Shown here: positions 63,896 through 64,000 of the stretch, in pieces
How the letters are laid out: every line of letters starts with the position of its first letter
Numbering within the stretch: the first letter of the stretch is position 1
Source of the DNA: Caballeronia sp. TF1N1
GTDB taxonomy: Bacteria > Pseudomonadota > Gammaproteobacteria > Burkholderiales > Burkholderiaceae
Direction of reading: 5' to 3'
DNA length: 64,000 nucleotides
Assembly (NCBI RefSeq): GCF_022878925.1
Contig: NZ_CP084628.1
Span: forward strand, 744,001 to 808,000
Translations under genes and position numbers: made by a program
Notes under the pieces: generated by a model
Seen by the model: only the letters and a program-made list of their open reading frames with translations
Told to the model about the DNA's origin: nothing
Databases searched by the model: none

Positions 63896-64000
63896 ATGCC
63901 TGTCATGCACTTTCGAATTCGCTGGCCCGATGGCGTCGAAGCGAACTGTTATTCGCCGTCCACGGTCGTCGGCGAATTCTTCACACCGGGCAGCACCTAT
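63896..64000 (+). CDS. MSMEG_0570 family nitrogen starvation response protein, partial
   Basis: The first 35 residues are visible (MHFRIRWPDGVEANCYSPST follows MPV), with AAGGA eight bases before the ATG. The frame runs off the right edge. The RWPDG...CYSPSTVV opening and the position after the glycosyltransferase match the small MSMEG_0570 family protein of Nit1C clusters. A flavin-dependent MSMEG_0569-type gene would be expected beyond the edge. Confidence 0.75.
   Translation, partial: MPVMHFRIRWPDGVEANCYSPSTVVGEFFTPGSTY

Overview
The window is high-GC DNA with the gene content, codon use and protein families of a Burkholderiaceae beta-proteobacterium (Burkholderia, Paraburkholderia or Caballeronia type). 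It is chromosome or chromid sequence. I see no rRNA, tRNA, CRISPR array, insertion sequence or phage module. The genus is inferred from family resemblance, not from a marker gene.

Layout. 1-7355: the edge of an unknown gene, a UbiB/ABC1-like protein that has lost its kinase motifs, and a 1695-residue autotransporter. 7367-10926: a minus-strand cluster of a cupin dioxygenase, an MFS permease, an SDR dehydrogenase and an IclR regulator, headed by a nested palindrome. 11043-14960: cytochrome bo3 quinol oxidase cyoABCD (no cyoE) with a strong terminator. 15517-20162: a nitronate-monooxygenase-like flavoenzyme, several small proteins (DUF3079, HNH and unknowns) and a YahK-type alcohol dehydrogenase.

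20220-46463: a complete type VI secretion system in two divergent operons. Leftward run tssK, tssL, an OmpA-like gene, hcp, clpV and tssE. Rightward run tssB, tssC, vgrG, a Tle3-like phospholipase effector, its probable Tli3 immunity protein, PAAR, an unknown membrane protein, then tssM, tssA, tssF, tssG and tssJ. The vgrG-to-PAAR part is visibly poorer in G+C than the structural genes and looks like an exchangeable effector cassette.

46930-56886: an exopolysaccharide locus of wecB, a BcsB-like subunit, nfrB, nfrA and a putative glycosidase. The last four overlap by 1-4 bases. WecB would make UDP-ManNAc, NfrB would polymerise it at the inner membrane under c-di-GMP control through MshEN-like modules, the BcsB-like protein would handle the periplasmic step, NfrA would export, and the last protein would trim the glycan. 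This is the phage N4 receptor (Nfr) pathway in a form that also carries a cellulose-synthase-type BcsB partner. I regard it as the most interesting system here.

56890-64000: a MocR-type regulator divergent from a Nit1C nitrilase cluster: an MSMEG_0572-like protein, nitrilase, radical SAM enzyme, GNAT acetyltransferase, AIR-synthase-like protein, glycosyltransferase, and an MSMEG_0570-like protein cut by the right edge. The divergent region has a near-consensus sigma-54 promoter, a candidate NtrC site and five copies of TGAT(C/T)GCAT, which fits control by nitrogen status and by the MocR protein.
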